Shown here: one piece after another, positions 1 through 5,542 of the stretch
Layout of the letters: every line of letters begins with the position of its first letter
Position numbering within the stretch: the stretch's first letter is position 1
Assembly: GCA_027322375.1 (NCBI GenBank)
Contig: DAHVRS010000432.1
Coordinates: forward strand, 1 to 7,463
DNA from: Brachybacterium sp.
GTDB lineage: Bacteria > Actinomycetota > Actinomycetes > Actinomycetales > Dermabacteraceae
DNA length: 7,463 nucleotides
Direction: 5' to 3'
Translations under genes and position numbers: made by a program
The notes under the pieces: generated by a model
What the model saw: only the letters and a program-made list of their open reading frames with translations
What the model was told of the DNA's origin: nothing
The model's database searches: none

Positions 1-1
1 C

Positions 2-559
2 CGCCACATCACCGTCTCCACCGTCGGCCTCGCCCCGGCGGTCCGCAAGCTCACCGCGGAGAAGATCCCGGTCACCCTCGCCGTCTCCCTCCACGCCCCC
101 GACGACGCGCTGCGCAATGAGCTGGTGCCGATCAACACCCGCTTCGACGTCGACGAGATCCTCGACGCGGCCTGGGAGTACTTCGAGACCACCGGCAGGC
201 GCGTCTCCATCGAGTACGCGCTGATCCGCGACATCAACGACCAGGCGCACCGCGCGCAGCTGCTCGCCGACCGGCTCATCGCCAAGGGCGGCGCTCACTG
301 GATTCACGTCAACCCCATCCCGCTGAACCCGGTGAAGGGCTCGAAGTGGACCGCCTCCGATCCGATGGTCGAGAAGCGTTTCGTGGAGATCCTGCGCGAG
401 AACGGCATCTCCGCCACGATCCGCGACACCCGCGGCTCGGACATCGACGGGGCCTGCGGCCAGCTCGCCGCCGAGGTCATCGAGTCCGATTCGCACCGCG
501 CGGACCGCGAGGCACGCGTGGCCCGGGTCGAGGCGGTCGCCGCGACCGTCGCCGAGTGA
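2..559 (+). CDS. rlmN: RlmN, dual-specificity 23S rRNA (A2503)/tRNA (A37) C2-methyltransferase, 3' part
   Basis: The frame is open from the first bases of the window, so the 5' half of the gene, including the radical-SAM CxxxCxxC cluster motif, lies outside. About 185 C-terminal residues are present. They align by eye with the C-terminal half of E. coli Rlm[13 protein letters not shown], then SLHAPDD, LVPINTR, a VSIEYALI strand, [10 protein letters not shown] and [13 protein letters not shown]. The cysteine in GACGQL (codon 455-457) corresponds to the C-terminal cysteine that carries the methyl group during catalysis (C355 in E. coli). The family is a cytoplasmic radical-SAM enzyme that methylates C2 of A2503 in 23S rRNA and A37 in some tRNAs. 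The C-terminus past that cysteine is a short charged alanine/arginine/valine-rich tail. The gene ends 69 bp before the first DivIVA-repeat gene, with no clear terminator between. Family assignment is near certain. Confidence 0.97.
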   Translation, partial: RHITVSTVGLAPAVRKLTAEKIPVTLAVSLHAPDDALRNELVPINTRFDVDEILDAAWEYFETTGRRVSIEYALIRDINDQAHRAQLLADRLIAKGGAHWIHVNPIPLNPVKGSKWTASDPMVEKRFVEILRENGISATIRDTRGSDIDGACGQLAAEVIESDSHRADREARVARVEAVAATVAE

Positions 560-571
560 CCCGGCGCTGAT

Positions 572-601
572 TGCCGCTCCTGACTGCCGCTCCTGACTGC
601 C
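572..601 (+). repeat. 13-bp tandem repeat, 2 full copies plus a partial
   Basis: The unit TGCCGCTCCTGAC occurs head to tail at 572-584 and 585-597, followed by a partial TGCC at 598-601. The preceding CTGAT at 567-571 resembles the end of another, decayed copy. The repeat fills much of the gap between the rlmN stop and the ribosome-binding site of the next gene. No function is evident. It may be a slippage-prone spacer. Confidence 0.9.
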
Positions 602-617
602 CCGCCCCGACTCTCCC

Positions 618-624
618 GAGGAGG
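618..624 (+). promoter_or_regulatory. Ribosome binding site for the first DivIVA-repeat gene
   Basis: GAGGAGG lies 4 nt upstream of GTG 629. It is the strongest Shine-Dalgarno match among the plus-strand genes here and is the main reason for choosing the GTG at 629 as the start. Confidence 0.8.
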
Positions 625-628
625 ACCT

Positions 629-1018
629 GTGGACGTTCGATTCCGCACGACGATGTTCGCTGAGGCGTACGAGATCTCGGAGGTCGATGACTTCCTGGAC
701 CGCTGCGATAGGGCGCTGCAGACGGGGGACGGCTCCGTCACCGCCGAGGAGGTGAGGGCGGTCCGCTTCAGCTCGGTCCGCTTCCGCGCCGGCTACGCGA
801 TGGAGGAGGTCGACGACTTTCTCGACGACGTCCTCGCACCGCGCTTCGAGGCCGCGGCCGACGGGATCTCGTCGGCGGACGGATCGTCGAACGTCGGCGC
901 GATGGACGTCGGTTCCACCACGTCCGCGGCGCCGCCCGCAGGCTCCGACGGCGCGGGCATCCACCCGGCCGAGAGCAGGCCCGGCCTGTTCGCGCGGCTC
1001 TTCGGCCGCTCCCGCTGA
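629..1018 (+). CDS. Small protein with two DivIVA-type (DivI1A) repeats
   Basis: This 129-residue protein starts at GTG 629. Two DivIVA-type segments are visible: residues 4-30 with core AYEISEVDDFL (13-23) and residues 42-69 with core GYAMEEVDDFL (55-65), a spacing of 42 residues. The pattern of Phe-x-x-x-x-x-x-Gly-Tyr-(x)4-Val-Asp-x-Phe-Leu is that of the actinobacterial DivI1A repeat, related to the N-terminal membrane-binding domain of DivIVA/Wag31. Residues 78-117 are a Gly/Ala/Ser/Asp-rich linker, probably disordered, and the protein ends in a hydrophobic/basic tail, GLFARLFGRSR (119-129). The long coiled coil of true DivIVA is absent, so this is not Wag31 itself. Its role is unknown; binding to curved membrane or to DivIVA is only a guess from the family. 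It lies between rlmN and a second DivIVA-repeat gene upstream of dxr. No convincing promoter was found before it, so read-through from rlmN is possible. Confidence 0.85.
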   Translation: MDVRFRTTMFAEAYEISEVDDFLDRCDRALQTGDGSVTAEEVRAVRFSSVRFRAGYAMEEVDDFLDDVLAPRFEAAADGISSADGSSNVGAMDVGSTTSAAPPAGSDGAGIHPAESRPGLFARLFGRSR

Positions 1019-1043
1019 CCGCCGCGCCGCCCGAGACCGCCGC

Positions 1044-1066
1044 CGGGGAGCGCCCGCGCCTCCCCG
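1044..1066 (+). terminator. Candidate hairpin terminator between the two DivIVA-repeat genes
   Basis: CGGGGAG (1044-1050) and CTCCCCG (1060-1066) form a perfect 7-bp GC-rich stem with a 9-nt loop, 25 bp after the preceding stop codon. There is no U-tract; a C-rich run follows. It could attenuate or terminate transcription before the promoter at 1087, but in such GC-rich DNA short stems also arise by chance. Confidence 0.35.
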
Positions 1067-1074
1067 CCACCCCC

Positions 1075-1097
1075 GTCCCACGCCGCTACAGTGGGAC
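1075..1097. repeat. 7-bp inverted repeat enclosing a -10 box (possible operator)
   Basis: GTCCCAC (1075-1081) and GTGGGAC (1091-1097) are perfect inverted copies separated by 9 bp. The right arm overlaps the last two bases of the candidate -10 hexamer at 1087-1092. The 16-bp spacing between arm starts suits a dimeric regulator, but a simple RNA or DNA hairpin is equally possible. Confidence 0.55.
1087..1092 (+). promoter_or_regulatory. Candidate -10 promoter element for the second DivIVA-repeat gene and dxr
   Basis: TACAGT fits the TANNNT consensus of actinobacterial housekeeping sigma factors. Transcription would start near 1099, giving a leader of about 27 nt that includes the Shine-Dalgarno at 1111-1118. 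No good -35 hexamer is visible, which is common in these bacteria. It would be the promoter for the gene at 1126 and, through the overlap and short gap downstream, for dxr and the M50 protease gene. Confidence 0.5.
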
Positions 1098-1110
1098 CTC
1101 GACAGCACCG

Positions 1111-1118
1111 AGGAAGGA
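1111..1118 (+). promoter_or_regulatory. Ribosome binding site for the second DivIVA-repeat gene
   Basis: AGGAAGGA lies 7 nt upstream of GTG 1126. It fixes the start at this GTG, where the encoded N-terminus leads straight into the first repeat. Confidence 0.75.
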
Positions 1119-1125
1119 CCACCAG

Positions 1126-1674
1126 GTGAGCACATCGTTCGAGCGTGTCTCGCGCTTCAGCGTCGGATACGACATGCGCGAGGTCGACGAGTTCCTCTCC
1201 CGCGCCCGCAAGGCCTATGAGGGGCGCGACCCCTCCTTCGACGGCGGCGACATCACTGCGGCGAGCTTCGGCACCGAGCGCGGCGGCTACGACATGCGCG
1301 TGGTCGACGAGGCGCTGGACCGTCTCTCCGACGCCTTCGCGCTGCAGGCGCGGGATGATGCGATCGCCCAGCAGGGCGAGGCGGCCTGGGTCGCACAGCT
1401 CACCGAGCGCGCCGAAGTCCTCAAGGAGCGGCTCGAGCGTCCCGCCGGGGAGCGCTTCGCCCCCGCCGCGCAGGGCGAGCCCGCCTACGACAAGGCAGAC
1501 GTGGACGCTCTGTGCGATCAGCTCGTCGCCTACTTCACCGACGGGCACCCCATGAGCGTGGACGACGTGCGCCGCGCCGCGTTCGGGCGCCGCCGCGGCC
1601 CCGACGGCTACCGCGAGGCCGTGGTCGATGTCTATCTCGACCATGTCGCGGACGTGATGGCCTCCGTGCCGTGA
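1126..1674 (+). CDS. DivIVA-domain repeat protein (four degenerate repeats)
   Basis: This 182-residue protein starts at GTG 1126. Four copies of the DivI1A core can be read: GYDMREVDEFL (14-24), GYDMRVVDEAL (54-64), AYDKADVDALC (120-130) and GYREAVVDVYL (161-171). They form two tandem pairs with internal spacings of 40 and 41 residues, joined by an alanine/glutamate/arginine-rich, probably helical stretch (about 72-106). The first two cores are almost identical in DNA too, which suggests internal duplication. Repeats 3 and 4 are more divergent. This resembles the actinobacterial family called DivIVA domain repeat protein, whose biochemical role I do not know. No signal peptide, membrane segment or enzymatic motif is visible. 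The stop codon TGA (1672-1674) overlaps the GTG of dxr (1671-1673), so the two are probably co-transcribed and translationally coupled. A link to polar growth or division is inference from the domain only. Confidence 0.87.
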   Translation: MSTSFERVSRFSVGYDMREVDEFLSRARKAYEGRDPSFDGGDITAASFGTERGGYDMRVVDEALDRLSDAFALQARDDAIAQQGEAAWVAQLTERAEVLKERLERPAGERFAPAAQGEPAYDKADVDALCDQLVAYFTDGHPMSVDDVRRAAFGRRRGPDGYREAVVDVYLDHVADVMASVP

Positions 1675-2873
1675 CCGCTGCTCCCACTCGCCGGCTCGTC
1701 CTGCTGGGGTCGACCGGGTCGATCGGCACCCAGGCCCTGGACGTCCTCACCCGCTTCCCGGACATCGTCCGCCTGCACGGCCTCGCCGTCGGCGGGACCC
1801 GCCCTCAGCTCGTCGCCGAGCAGGTCCTCGCGCACCGGCCCGAGCAGGTCGTCGTCGCGGATCCCGCCCATCTCGACGCTGTGACCGAGGCAGTCGCCAC
1901 CGCGTGCCGCGCCGAAGGGATCGCGGTGCCGAGGCTCAGCGCCGGCCAGGATGCCGTGACAGAGCTCGCCGGTTCCCTCGGCGCTGGGGATGTGGTCCTC
2001 AACGCGATCACCGGCTCCGTGGGCCTGCTGCCCACCCTCGCCGTTCTCGCCTCCGGTGCCCGCCTGGCGCTCGCGAACAAGGAGTCGCTCGTGGTGGGCG
2101 GGACCCTTGTCACCGCCGCCGCGGCGCCCGGCCAGATGCTGCCCGTGGACTCCGAGCACACCGCGATCGCGCAGGCCCTCGCCGGAGTCCGCCGCGACCA
2201 GGTCGACCATCTCGTGGTCACCGCCTCCGGCGGTCCCTTCCGCGGCCGTACTCGCGCCGAGCTCGCGGACGTCACCCCGGAGCAGGCGCTCGCCCACCCC
2301 ACCTGGTCGATGGGCCGGGTCATCACCACGAACTCCGCCACCCTCGTGAACAAGGCGCTCGAGGTGATCGAGGCCTGCTTCCAGTTCGACCTGCCCGAGG
2401 ACCGGGTGCAGGTGGTCGTGCATCCGCAGTCGATCGTCCACTCGATGGTCACCCTCATTGACGGCTCCACGATCGCGCAGGCGAGCCCGCCGGACATGCG
2501 CCACGCGATCGGCTGGGCCCTCGCCCACCCGGAGAAGCTGCCCGGCCTCGCCGCGGCGCTGGACTTCAGCGCCGCCCAGTCCTGGACCTTCGAGCCCGTG
2601 GACGAGGACACCTTCGACGCGATCTCGCTGGCACGTGCCGCACACCGTGAGGGAGGCGGCGCGATGGCGGTGTACAACGCTGTGAACGAGGAGGCGGTCG
2701 ATGCCTTCTTCGACGGCGCGCTGCCTTTCCTGGGGATCACCGCGCTGATCCGAGAGGTCCTCGAGGATCCCTCGCGTGCACGCGTCGAGGCCTCGGACGG
2801 CGTTGAGGCGCTGCTGGCGCTCGAATCCTGGGCCCGAGGCGCGGCGCGTGACCGGATCACCGCGAGAGGCTGA
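1671..2873 (+). CDS. dxr: 1-deoxy-D-xylulose 5-phosphate reductoisomerase
   Basis: Dxr is a cytoplasmic enzyme that converts 1-deoxy-D-xylulose 5-phosphate to 2-C-methyl-D-erythritol 4-phosphate with NADPH and a divalent metal. This is the committed step of the MEP isoprenoid pathway and the target of fosmidomycin. From GTG 1671 the protein has 400 residues, the usual family length. The start places the NADPH-binding loop GSTGSIG at residues 13-19, as expected; the open frame further upstream is only a shadow of the preceding gene. Other family motifs are LANKESLV, the metal-binding VDSEH (D160, E162), TASGGPFR, HPTWSMG, NKALEVIEA (E231, E234), VHPQSIVHSMV and the C-terminal YNAVNEEAV. No strong Shine-Dalgarno precedes the GTG, and the start overlaps the previous stop by 4 nt, so translation probably depends on coupling. 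The M50 protease gene follows after 3 bp. Confidence 0.98.
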   Translation: MTAAPTRRLVLLGSTGSIGTQALDVLTRFPDIVRLHGLAVGGTRPQLVAEQVLAHRPEQVVVADPAHLDAVTEAVATACRAEGIAVPRLSAGQDAVTELAGSLGAGDVVLNAITGSVGLLPTLAVLASGARLALANKESLVVGGTLVTAAAAPGQMLPVDSEHTAIAQALAGVRRDQVDHLVVTASGGPFRGRTRAELADVTPEQALAHPTWSMGRVITTNSATLVNKALEVIEACFQFDLPEDRVQVVVHPQSIVHSMVTLIDGSTIAQASPPDMRHAIGWALAHPEKLPGLAAALDFSAAQSWTFEPVDEDTFDAISLARAAHREGGGAMAVYNAVNEEAVDAFFDGALPFLGITALIREVLEDPSRARVEASDGVEALLALESWARGAARDRITARG

Positions 2874-2876
2874 GGG

Positions 2877-4217
2877 GTGCTGCTCTTCGCCCTCGGCGTG
2901 CTGATCGTCGGTGTGGGCCTCGCGCTCTCCATCGCGCTGCACGAGATCGGCCACCTCGTCCCCGCGAAGCTGTTCGGGGTGCGCGTCACCCAGTACATGA
3001 TCGGCTTCGGGCCGACCCTCTTCTCCCGCACCCGCGGCGAGACCGAGTACGGCATCAAGTGGATCCCACTGGGCGGCTACATCCGCATGATCGGCATGTT
3101 CCCGCCGCACAAGGGGGAGCCCGAGGGCACCGTCCACGAGGACTCCACCGGTCTGCTGCAGCAGATCACCGAGCTGTCCGACGAGGCGAAGGAGTACGAG
3201 TCCTCGCAGTACGGACCCGAGGACGCGCACCGCACCTTCGTGGCGCTCTCGGCGCCGAAGAAGCTCGTCGTGATGCTGGGCGGGCCCTTCATGAACCTGC
3301 TCATCTCCGTGGTGCTCATGGTGGTGCTGGTCAGCGGGATCGGCCTGCCGGGCGTCACCACTACCGTGCAGTCCGTCTCGAAGTGCGTGGTCCCGGCCGA
3401 CGCCCCGGCGGACACGAGCTGCGAAGGCCGCGAGCCCGCGCCCGCCCTCGCTGCGGGGATCCTCCCCGGCGACGTGCTCACCGAGATCGACGGCCATCCC
3501 ATCCATCGCTGGTCCGACGTCACCACTGCGGTGCGCGGCGCCGAGGACCGCACCGTCGAGGTGGTCGTGGACCGCGATGGGGAGACCCTCCACCTCGAGG
3601 CGACGATGATCCTCGACCAGCGGCCCGTGCTCGACGAGGACGGCGCCGTCGTCTACGCCGAGGACGGGACGCTGCTCACCGAGGAGGTGGGCTTCCTCGG
3701 CGTCGCCGGCACCCCGGATCTCGTCCCGCAGTCGCCGGCCGTGGTGCCCGAGATGGCGTGGTCCGCCTTCACCCAGACGGGGAAGCTCGTCCTCACCCTG
3801 CCGGTGAAGCTGTGGGACGTGGGCGTCGCCGCCTTCGGCCCCGGCGAGCGGGACCCGAACGGGCCGCTCGGCGTGGTGGGCGTCTCCCGCCTCGCAGGCG
3901 AGGTCGCTGCGGCGGATGAGCCGGGATTCGAGCTGCGCGAGAAGACCGGGACGATGATCTCGATGCTCGCCTCGCTCAACATGGCGCTGTTCGTGTTCAA
4001 CCTCGTGCCGCTGCTGCCGCTGGACGGCGGGCATGTGGCCGGGGCACTGCTCGAGGGCGCCCGGCGCACGATCGCGAAGCTGCGCGGCCGCCCCGACCCG
4101 GGCCCCGTGGACATGTCCCGCATGCTCCCGCTCACGAACGCAGTCGCGCTCGTGTTCATCGTGATGACCCTGCTGCTGCTCTACGCGGACATCGTGGACC
4201 CGATCACCCTGTTCTGA
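2877..4217 (+). CDS. Rip1-type site-2 intramembrane zinc metalloprotease (M50)
   Basis: The protein has 446 residues from GTG 2877. It is a membrane-embedded M50 protease of the RseP/Rip1 group, which cleaves transmembrane substrates such as anti-sigma factors; in M. tuberculosis Rip1 acts on the anti-sigma factors of SigK, SigL and SigM. The first membrane segment (about 2-21) runs into the zinc motif HEIGH (22-26). GGYIRMIG (66-73) is the usual membrane-associated loop. GGPFMN (135-140) begins the second membrane segment, one PDZ domain spans about 165-245, and NLVPLLPLDGGHV carries the third zinc ligand at D383. A last membrane segment lies near 423-441. Compared from memory with M. tuberculosis Rip1 (404 residues) it is longer, with extra residues at about 76-120 and a cysteine pair (C170, C182) at the start of the PDZ region. 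It sits 3 bp after dxr and is the equivalent of Rv2869c by position and sequence. Confidence 0.95.
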   Translation: MLLFALGVLIVGVGLALSIALHEIGHLVPAKLFGVRVTQYMIGFGPTLFSRTRGETEYGIKWIPLGGYIRMIGMFPPHKGEPEGTVHEDSTGLLQQITELSDEAKEYESSQYGPEDAHRTFVALSAPKKLVVMLGGPFMNLLISVVLMVVLVSGIGLPGVTTTVQSVSKCVVPADAPADTSCEGREPAPALAAGILPGDVLTEIDGHPIHRWSDVTTAVRGAEDRTVEVVVDRDGETLHLEATMILDQRPVLDEDGAVVYAEDGTLLTEEVGFLGVAGTPDLVPQSPAVVPEMAWSAFTQTGKLVLTLPVKLWDVGVAAFGPGERDPNGPLGVVGVSRLAGEVAAADEPGFELREKTGTMISMLASLNMALFVFNLVPLLPLDGGHVAGALLEGARRTIAKLRGRPDPGPVDMSRMLPLTNAVALVFIVMTLLLLYADIVDPITLF

Positions 4218-4314
4218 GCGGGCCCGCACGCCGACCCGCGTCAATGCTCCGCCCCGTCGGCCGTTCTGGAGCCCGGGACCCCGGAGGCTGTGCCCTGGGC
4301 CACCGCGTCCGTGC

Positions 4315-4339
4315 AGGTGCGGTGGAGGTGTCGCACCTC
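4315..4339. promoter_or_regulatory. Palindromic element upstream of ispG (possible operator)
   Basis: GAGGTG (4325-4330) and CACCTC (4334-4339) form a 6-bp inverted repeat around TCG. A second left arm, AGGTGCG (4315-4321), can instead pair with CGCACCT (4332-4338), giving a competing 7-bp stem. GGTG recurs at 4316 and 4327, about one helical turn apart. The element lies directly upstream of the expected -35 position of the ispG promoter. It could bind a regulator; no known regulator is recognised. Confidence 0.35.
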
Positions 4340-4364
4340 GCCTTCCCGACGGGTCGGGGCGGGC

Positions 4365-4370
4365 CATAAT
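4365..4370 (+). promoter_or_regulatory. Candidate -10 element of ispG, likely leaderless transcript
   Basis: CATAAT is an AT-rich island in very GC-rich DNA and close to the TATAAT consensus. Transcription starting about 7 nt downstream would begin at or next to GTG 4377, so the mRNA would have no leader. No Shine-Dalgarno precedes the GTG, which agrees with this. A weak TTCCCG at 4343-4348 is the only -35-like sequence, with a 16-bp spacer. It overlaps a small CCCGA/TCGGG inverted repeat (4345-4358). Confidence 0.55.
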
Positions 4371-4376
4371 GGGGGC

Positions 4377-5537
4377 GTGACTTCCGTGAGCCTCGGCATC
4401 CCCACCGTCAAGACGCCTCCGCCGGTCCTCGCCCCCCGGCGCAAGACCCGCAAGGTCAAGCTCGGCTCCCTCTATGTGGGCGGCGACGCACCGATCACGG
4501 TGCAGTCGATGACCACCACACCGACGCATGACATCAACGCGACCCTCCAGCAGATCGCGGAGCTGACCGCCGCAGGCTGCGACATCGTGCGCGTGGCCTG
4601 CCCGCGCCAGGAGGACGCCGACGCGCTCGTCGCGATCGCGGCGAAGTCCCCGATCCCGGTGATCGCCGACATCCACTTCCAGCCCAAGTACGTCTTCGCC
4701 GCGATCGAGGCCGGCTGCGCCGGGGTCCGTGTGAACCCGGGCAACATCCGCCGCTTCGACGACCAGGTCAAGGACATCGCGAAGGCAGCGAACGATCACG
4801 GCACCGCGCTGCGCATCGGCGTGAACGCCGGCTCGATCGACCCGCGCATGATGAAGGGCGACCGCGTCACCCCCGAGGCGCTCGTCGCCTCCGCGAAGTG
4901 GGAGGCGTCTCTCTTCGAGGAGCACGGCTTCCACGACTTCGGCATCTCGGTGAAGCACAACGATCCGATCATCATGGTCGAGGCCTACCGCCAGCTGTCC
5001 GAGGCCGGTGACTGGCCCCTGCACCTCGGCGTGACCGAGGCGGGCCCTGCCTTCCAGGGCACCATCAAGTCCTCGAACGCCTTCGGCATCCTGTTGGGCG
5101 AGGGCATCGGTGACACGATCCGCGTCTCCCTCTCCGCCCCGCCGGTGGAGGAGGTCAAGGTCGGCAACCAGATCCTGCAGTCGCTGAATCTCAAGCCGCG
5201 CAAGCTCGACATCGTCTCCTGCCCCTCCTGCGGCCGCGCCCAGGTGGACGTCTACTCCTTGGCCGACAAGGTCACCGAGGGGCTCAAGCACCTCGAGGTG
5301 CCGCTGCGCGTGGCCGTGATGGGCTGCGTCGTCAACGGTCCCGGCGAGGCGCGCGAGGCGGACCTCGGTGTCGCCTCCGGCAACGGCAAGGGCCAGATCT
5401 TCGTCAAAGGCGAGGTCATCAAGACCGTCCCCGAGGGCGAGATCGTCGAGACCCTGCTCGCCGAGGCTAACCGCATCGCCGCCGAGATGGGCGAGGACGC
5501 GTCCACCGGCAGCGCCCCCTCCGTCTCCGTGGGCTGA
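4377..5537 (+). CDS. ispG: 4-hydroxy-3-methylbut-2-en-1-yl diphosphate synthase (IspG/GcpE)
   Basis: IspG reduces 2-C-methyl-D-erythritol 2,4-cyclodiphosphate to HMBPP, the penultimate step of the MEP pathway, with a [4Fe-4S] cluster and a flavodoxin or ferredoxin donor. From GTG 4377 it has 386 residues, against 387 for M. tuberculosis GcpE, and is the compact bacterial form. The N-terminal TIM-barrel shows [45 protein letters not shown] and SVKHNDP. The C-terminal part has the cluster ligands C282 and C285 (SCPSCGR), C317 ([12 protein letters not shown]) and E324. The start at 4377 gives [10 protein letters not shown], matching other actinobacterial N-termini; GTG 4386 is possible, and the ATG at 4290 is rejected because it would add residues encoded by the promoter region. 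A 159-bp gap and its own -10 box separate it from the protease gene, so it may form a second transcription unit with the GNAT gene. Confidence 0.98.
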   Translation: MTSVSLGIPTVKTPPPVLAPRRKTRKVKLGSLYVGGDAPITVQSMTTTPTHDINATLQQIAELTAAGCDIVRVACPRQEDADALVAIAAKSPIPVIADIHFQPKYVFAAIEAGCAGVRVNPGNIRRFDDQVKDIAKAANDHGTALRIGVNAGSIDPRMMKGDRVTPEALVASAKWEASLFEEHGFHDFGISVKHNDPIIMVEAYRQLSEAGDWPLHLGVTEAGPAFQGTIKSSNAFGILLGEGIGDTIRVSLSAPPVEEVKVGNQILQSLNLKPRKLDIVSCPSCGRAQVDVYSLADKVTEGLKHLEVPLRVAVMGCVVNGPGEAREADLGVASGNGKGQIFVKGEVIKTVPEGEIVETLLAEANRIAAEMGEDASTGSAPSVSVG

Positions 5538-5542
5538 CCCGC

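Noticed and set aside
793..1644. A 283-codon minus-strand frame over the two DivIVA-repeat genes
   Set aside because: The plus-strand frames have repeated, recognisable DivI1A cores and strong ribosome-binding sites. The minus frame crosses the intergenic promoter region and has no motif.
1512..1670. N-terminal extension of Dxr into the preceding gene
   Set aside because: The residues before GTG 1671 are an Arg-rich shadow of the four-repeat protein, and the NADPH-binding loop already lies at the normal distance from the GTG.
4218..4227. Perfect 10-bp palindrome GCGGGCCCGC right after the protease stop
   Set aside because: It has no loop and so cannot form a useful RNA hairpin, and such short GC palindromes are expected by chance here. 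It is not called a terminator.
4244..4369. A 41-codon reading frame in the protease-ispG gap ending in a TAA inside the ispG -10 box
   Set aside because: No Shine-Dalgarno precedes its ATG, the product is Arg/Gly/Pro-rich without features, and it would span the likely promoter and operator of ispG. Conservation would be needed to revive it.
4290..4376. N-terminal extension of IspG from ATG 4290
   Set aside because: The added 29 residues are Arg-rich and unlike other IspG N-termini, and they are encoded by DNA containing the -10 box and palindrome. GTG 4377 gives the normal family length.
1632..5291. A stop-free minus-strand frame of 1219 codons across dxr, the protease gene and ispG
   Set aside because: It is in exact register with the sense codons of three genes that share one frame. 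It stays open because TTA, CTA and TCA codons, whose complements are stops, are avoided in GC-rich genes. Its product is a low-complexity His/Arg/Asp/Gly/Glu mixture without known motifs.
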